Source: Devosia pacifica (GTDB taxonomy: Bacteria; Pseudomonadota; Alphaproteobacteria; Rhizobiales; Devosiaceae). From it: DNA of 64,000 nucleotides. Below, one piece after another: positions 61,138-64,000 of the stretch (position 1 is the stretch's first letter; the number at the start of each line of letters is the position of its first letter). The notes beneath the pieces are model-generated. The model had not been told where the DNA came from and ran no database searches. It worked only from the letters and a program-made list of their open reading frames with translations. A program made the translations under genes and the position numbers. The DNA is taken from positions 1,078,680 to 1,142,679 of the forward strand of contig NZ_BMZE01000002.1 in the NCBI RefSeq assembly GCF_014652635.1, in the 5' to 3' direction.

Positions 61138-61784
61138 GGCTCTTGCTCCTCGTTCTGGACAGCCTGGCTGGCCTGCAGATAGTTGCGGATCGAAGCGTCG
61201 ATGGCTCCGGAAACTTGTGAGATGTCGCGCACGAGCCCGCCATCGACCCATTCAAGCCGGCCATCGCCAATGCGGATCTCGGGGTCGCCCATGACGATCA
61301 ACCGGCCGGCAAAGCCGGCGGAACGAATATGCTGTTCGGCCTTCTCGCGCATGGCATCGGCGAGCTCCGGATTGCAGCGGATGACAAGGTGCGGTGCGCC
61401 GTCCAGCCCGGTCAGGCATTCCGCCAGCAAGGCCTCGAGTTCGGCCGTGGGGTTGCGGGCGATCAGGTGCAGAGCGAGCTTTCGCCCGACACTTGCCGCG
61501 AGTTCGACTGCGCTCGAAAGATGCGCCTTGATCGCGGTATCGAGCGCCTCGCTGGCGCGTGCAGCGTCGGTGGCGAGCGTGGCAGCCGCTGACGCCAGGG
61601 TTTGCTCGGCCATCGCCGCAGCGTTCTGCTCTCCGGCCTTCATACCTTCGGCATAAGCCTGCTGGCGGGCCTCGGCGATACGGCGCTCCACTTCGTCTTC
61701 CGGCACGCCGCGCGGCGCGGGGCGCGCTTCTGGTCGCCTGCGTCCCATATCGACATCGAAGGTGAATCGTGCGGGTTGTGTCAT
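61134..61784 (-). CDS. fliH: Flagellar export regulator FliH
   Basis: The 216-residue protein has a Pro/Arg-rich N-terminus, a central helical segment (VERRIAEARQQAYAEGMKAGEQNAAAMAEQTL, in parts) and a C-terminal domain that binds FliI (GDPEIRIGDGRLEWVDGGLVRDISQV). It regulates FliI at the export gate. It overlaps fliN and is 3 bases from fliG. Confidence 0.9.
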   Translation of the reverse strand: MTQPARFTFDVDMGRRRPEARPAPRGVPEDEVERRIAEARQQAYAEGMKAGEQNAAAMAEQTLASAAATLATDAARASEALDTAIKAHLSSAVELAASVGRKLALHLIARNPTAELEALLAECLTGLDGAPHLVIRCNPELADAMREKAEQHIRSAGFAGRLIVMGDPEIRIGDGRLEWVDGGLVRDISQVSGAIDASIRNYLQASQAVQNEEQEP

Positions 61785-61787
61785 CGC

Positions 61788-62837
61788 CTAGGCCACCATC
61801 TGCTCGTCGCCGCCGGACTTGACGATGATGATCTCGCCGCGTGCTGCGAGATCCTTGGCATTGGCGACCATGCGCGACTGCGCCTCGTCGACATCCTTGA
61901 GACGCACGGGGCCCATGGCCTCCATGTCCTCGCGCAGCATTTTCGAGGCGCGCGCCGACATGTTGGAGAAGAAGAATTCCTTGATCTCGTCCGAGGCGCC
62001 CTTGAGGGCGAGCGCCAGTTCGCTCTTTTCCTGCGCCTGCAGCAGCGTCTGGATTGCCGAGGCATCGAGCTTCGTGAGGTCTTCAAAGGTGAACATCAGT
62101 GCCTTGATGCGCTCGGCATCGTCACGGCTTTGTTCTTCAAGGCCGGTCATGAACCGCGCCTCGGTCTGGCGATCGAAGGAGTTGAAGATTTCCGCCATCT
62201 GCTCGTGGCTGTCGCGGCGCTTGGTATGGCTCAGTGTCGACATGAATTCGGTGCGCAGCGTCGACTCGATCTTGTCGAGGATGTCTTTCTGCACGGCATC
62301 AAGACTAAGCATGCGGTGCACGACGTCCATCGCCAGCTCTTCCGGCATCTCGGCGAGAACACGGCTTGCGTGGTCGGTGGCGAGCTTTGAGAGCACTACG
62401 GCGATCGTCTGCGGGTACTCGTTCTTGAGATAGGCGGCGAGCACGTCCTCTTGAACGTTTGAGAGCTTCTCCCAAATGTTTCTGCCGGCGGGACCGCGGA
62501 TCTCCTCCATGATGGCATCGACCCGCTCGGACGGGAGAAAACCCAGCAACAGGCGCTCGGTTGTGTCCGCGTTGCCGGCGATGCCGCCATTGGTCGACAT
62601 GGTGGTGACGAAGTTCACCAGCAGGTCATCGAGCATGGCAGGCGTTATCGGGCCGAGCCGCACCATGGCGCGCGACAGCGCCTTGATCTCGAGTTCGTCC
62701 AGCTCCTCGAAGATCGGTTTGCCGTAGTCTGGACCGAGCGCCAGCATCAACACTGCGGCACGCTCATCGCCAGAGAGCGGGCGATGATCGGCATTGTCGC
62801 CGATGACCAGTTGAGCGGATCTGTTTTCCTCAGCCAT
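61788..62837 (-). CDS. fliG: Flagellar motor switch protein FliG
   Basis: The 349-residue protein has the three FliG domains; the middle EHPQ-like segment reads [27 protein letters not shown], and the C-terminal torque helix [37 protein letters not shown] (in parts) carries the charged residues that meet the stator. It transmits torque and forms the C-ring with FliM/FliN. fliF lies 8 bases upstream. Confidence 0.96.
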   Translation of the reverse strand: MAEENRSAQLVIGDNADHRPLSGDERAAVLMLALGPDYGKPIFEELDELEIKALSRAMVRLGPITPAMLDDLLVNFVTTMSTNGGIAGNADTTERLLLGFLPSERVDAIMEEIRGPAGRNIWEKLSNVQEDVLAAYLKNEYPQTIAVVLSKLATDHASRVLAEMPEELAMDVVHRMLSLDAVQKDILDKIESTLRTEFMSTLSHTKRRDSHEQMAEIFNSFDRQTEARFMTGLEEQSRDDAERIKALMFTFEDLTKLDASAIQTLLQAQEKSELALALKGASDEIKEFFFSNMSARASKMLREDMEAMGPVRLKDVDEAQSRMVANAKDLAARGEIIIVKSGGDEQMVA

Positions 62838-62845
62838 TGATATCT

Positions 62846-64000
62846 CTACGCGGCGTCATTGAGCCAGTCGCGAACGATCATCGCGGCTTGCTTGGGGTTT
62901 TCTTCGATGAGGGCGCCAACTGTGCGAAGGGTTTTCACCTGGGCCTCACCCATGTTCTTGGCGTCGGTCAGCCGGCTGTCATGCTCGGCAAGGGGAACTG
63001 CATCGGATCCGCCGTGCGCGCCTGATGCACCGTCAGGACCTTCGAGAGTGCCGCCCTGTTCCGAGCCATCGGCAAGTGCCAATGGCTGCGGCTCGGGGGT
63101 CAGGACGCGCTTCAGAAGCGGACGCATGATGAACAGGATAAGAGCCAGCGCGATGAGAACCGTTACCGCCATTTCGGCAAACTGCATCAAGTCGTCCCGG
63201 GTGAAATCGAACAGGCCAGGCTCGTCCGTGCCGATCTGAAGATCGGGACGTTCGGCGAACTGCATGTTGACGACTTCCACCGTGTCGCCGCGCTGCTCGG
63301 AGTATCCGATGGCGGAACGAACGAGAGTCGCGATCTGCTGCAGTTCCTCGGCCGTACGAGGCTGATAGACGGAGCTGCCATTACCATCATCGGCATAGAT
63401 GCCATCGACGACTACGGCAACGGAGATGCGGTTGATGCCACCGGCCTCGTTCACCACCGTCTCCGTGGTGCTCGAGATCTCGTAGTTCGTGGTTTCCTCG
63501 GTCGTCGAGCCTTGCTCGACCATCATCCCGTTGACCGGCGTGTCGGTGGTCGCGCCGGGCAGTTCGTTGGCAACGGAAACCTGCTCGCTACCGCCATCGG
63601 TCGACGAGCTTTCCTGTTCGCGAAGCTGCGTCGAACGGACAACCTGAGACTCAGGGTCATAGGTTTCGGAAGTCGTCGTCGAGCGGCTGTGGTCGATATC
63701 GGCATTGACCTCGACCCGCGCGCGGCCTGGGCCGACAACATTTGCCAGCAGGTCTTCAAGGCGCGTCCTAACGCGGTTCTCGTAGGCCATAGCCAGTTCC
63801 GAGGCTTCGCCGGCGATCAGCGCGTTCTCGTCGCCGTTGCCCGAGGCGAGCAGGCGGCCGGTCGAATCGACGAGCGAAACACGGGTGGTCGCAAGACCAT
63901 CGATTGCCGATGCCACGAGCTGCTGGATGGCGCGTACTTCGCCGCTCGACAGCTCCCCGCGCGTGGTGACGACGATCGAGGCCGATGGCTCGCGGCGTTC
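62846..64000 (-). CDS. fliF: Flagellar MS-ring protein FliF (5' end beyond window)
   Basis: The visible 384 residues are the middle and C-terminal parts of FliF. They start with [35 protein letters not shown] (in parts), the RBM3-type domain, followed by the loop with [13 protein letters not shown], a membrane helix ([22 protein letters not shown]) and the FliG-binding tail [29 protein letters not shown]. FliF forms the ring in the inner membrane. No stop occurs before position 64000 on this strand, so the gene continues off the edge. Confidence 0.96.
   Translation of the reverse strand, partial: ERREPSASIVVTTRGELSSGEVRAIQQLVASAIDGLATTRVSLVDSTGRLLASGNGDENALIAGEASELAMAYENRVRTRLEDLLANVVGPGRARVEVNADIDHSRSTTTSETYDPESQVVRSTQLREQESSSTDGGSEQVSVANELPGATTDTPVNGMMVEQGSTTEETTNYEISSTTETVVNEAGGINRISVAVVVDGIYADDGNGSSVYQPRTAEELQQIATLVRSAIGYSEQRGDTVEVVNMQFAERPDLQIGTDEPGLFDFTRDDLMQFAEMAVTVLIALALILFIMRPLLKRVLTPEPQPLALADGSEQGGTLEGPDGASGAHGGSDAVPLAEHDSRLTDAKNMGEAQVKTLRTVGALIEENPKQAAMIVRDWLNDAA

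Overview
The window looks like chromosomal DNA of a GC-rich alphaproteobacterium, most likely of the order Hyphomicrobiales. The evidence is the CtrA/ChpT cell-cycle pair, an EipA (DUF1134) envelope protein, RpoH with the alphaproteobacterial RpoH box, the order serC-serA...purA-(membrane protein)...rpoH-rluD, CtrA-type TTAA-N7-TTAA boxes, and a flagellar operon that carries a sigma-54 activator of the FlbD type. No tRNA, rRNA, CRISPR array or intact insertion sequence was seen. Genus cannot be decided from the sequence.

Positions 1-4450 look like a small accessory segment. It has the last codons of an Asn/Gly-repeat protein, a c-di-GMP turnover gene (PAS-GGDEF-EAL) broken by one in-frame amber codon, a cold-shock gene with a short translationally coupled leader ORF, two small conserved Hyphomicrobiales-type genes, and three copies of a 50-51 bp hairpin repeat plus a tRNA-3'-end-like remnant. 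Positions 4585-11280 hold a WYL regulator divergent from an epoxide-hydrolase-like gene, the carboxynorspermidine decarboxylase/dehydrogenase pair for polyamine synthesis, a DeoR/GlpR-type regulator and an XRE-cupin regulator that may be translated from a leaderless mRNA.

Positions 11284-27400 are a scattered sugar-acid catabolic region. uxaA-acyP-sdaA, a GntR/FCD regulator, fucU, an FAH-family hydrolase, an SMP-30 lactonase, an L-lactate dehydrogenase, a DenD-like epimerase/dehydrogenase, a GH43-like propeller protein and a flavin reductase lie among unrelated genes (TerC, esterase, SDR, OMP). The same palindrome, CTRACATGTYAG, occurs immediately upstream of gntR/uxaA, FAH, SMP-30/lldD and GH43/flavin reductase. 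This predicts one GntR regulon, possibly for L-fucose-like or 6-deoxy-sugar acid oxidation to pyruvate plus L-lactate.

Positions 27634-45274 are mostly housekeeping: catalase, an APH-fold kinase with a small partner, the serC leader RNA with serC-serA, an EamA transporter, purA, a large acidic single-pass membrane protein, thiBPQ under a TPP riboswitch divergent from thiamine pyrophosphokinase, rpoH, rluD and a tiny membrane protein locked between its neighbours by CATG and CTAG overlaps.

Positions 45271-64000 are the cell-cycle, envelope and flagellar region: eipA, a YHS-domain protein, chpT, a CheY-like receiver, a coiled-coil membrane protein, ctrA, fliI-fliJ, two periplasmic PRC-barrel proteins (one with an Ala-Met-Ala-Pro repeat), a zinc peptidase, then fliF-fliG-fliH-fliN-flbD-flhA on the minus strand, with fliF running off the right edge. 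CtrA-like boxes lie upstream of ctrA, fliI, the CheY-like gene and an outer-membrane protein gene, so the CtrA phosphorelay, the flagellum and envelope genes are probably co-regulated.
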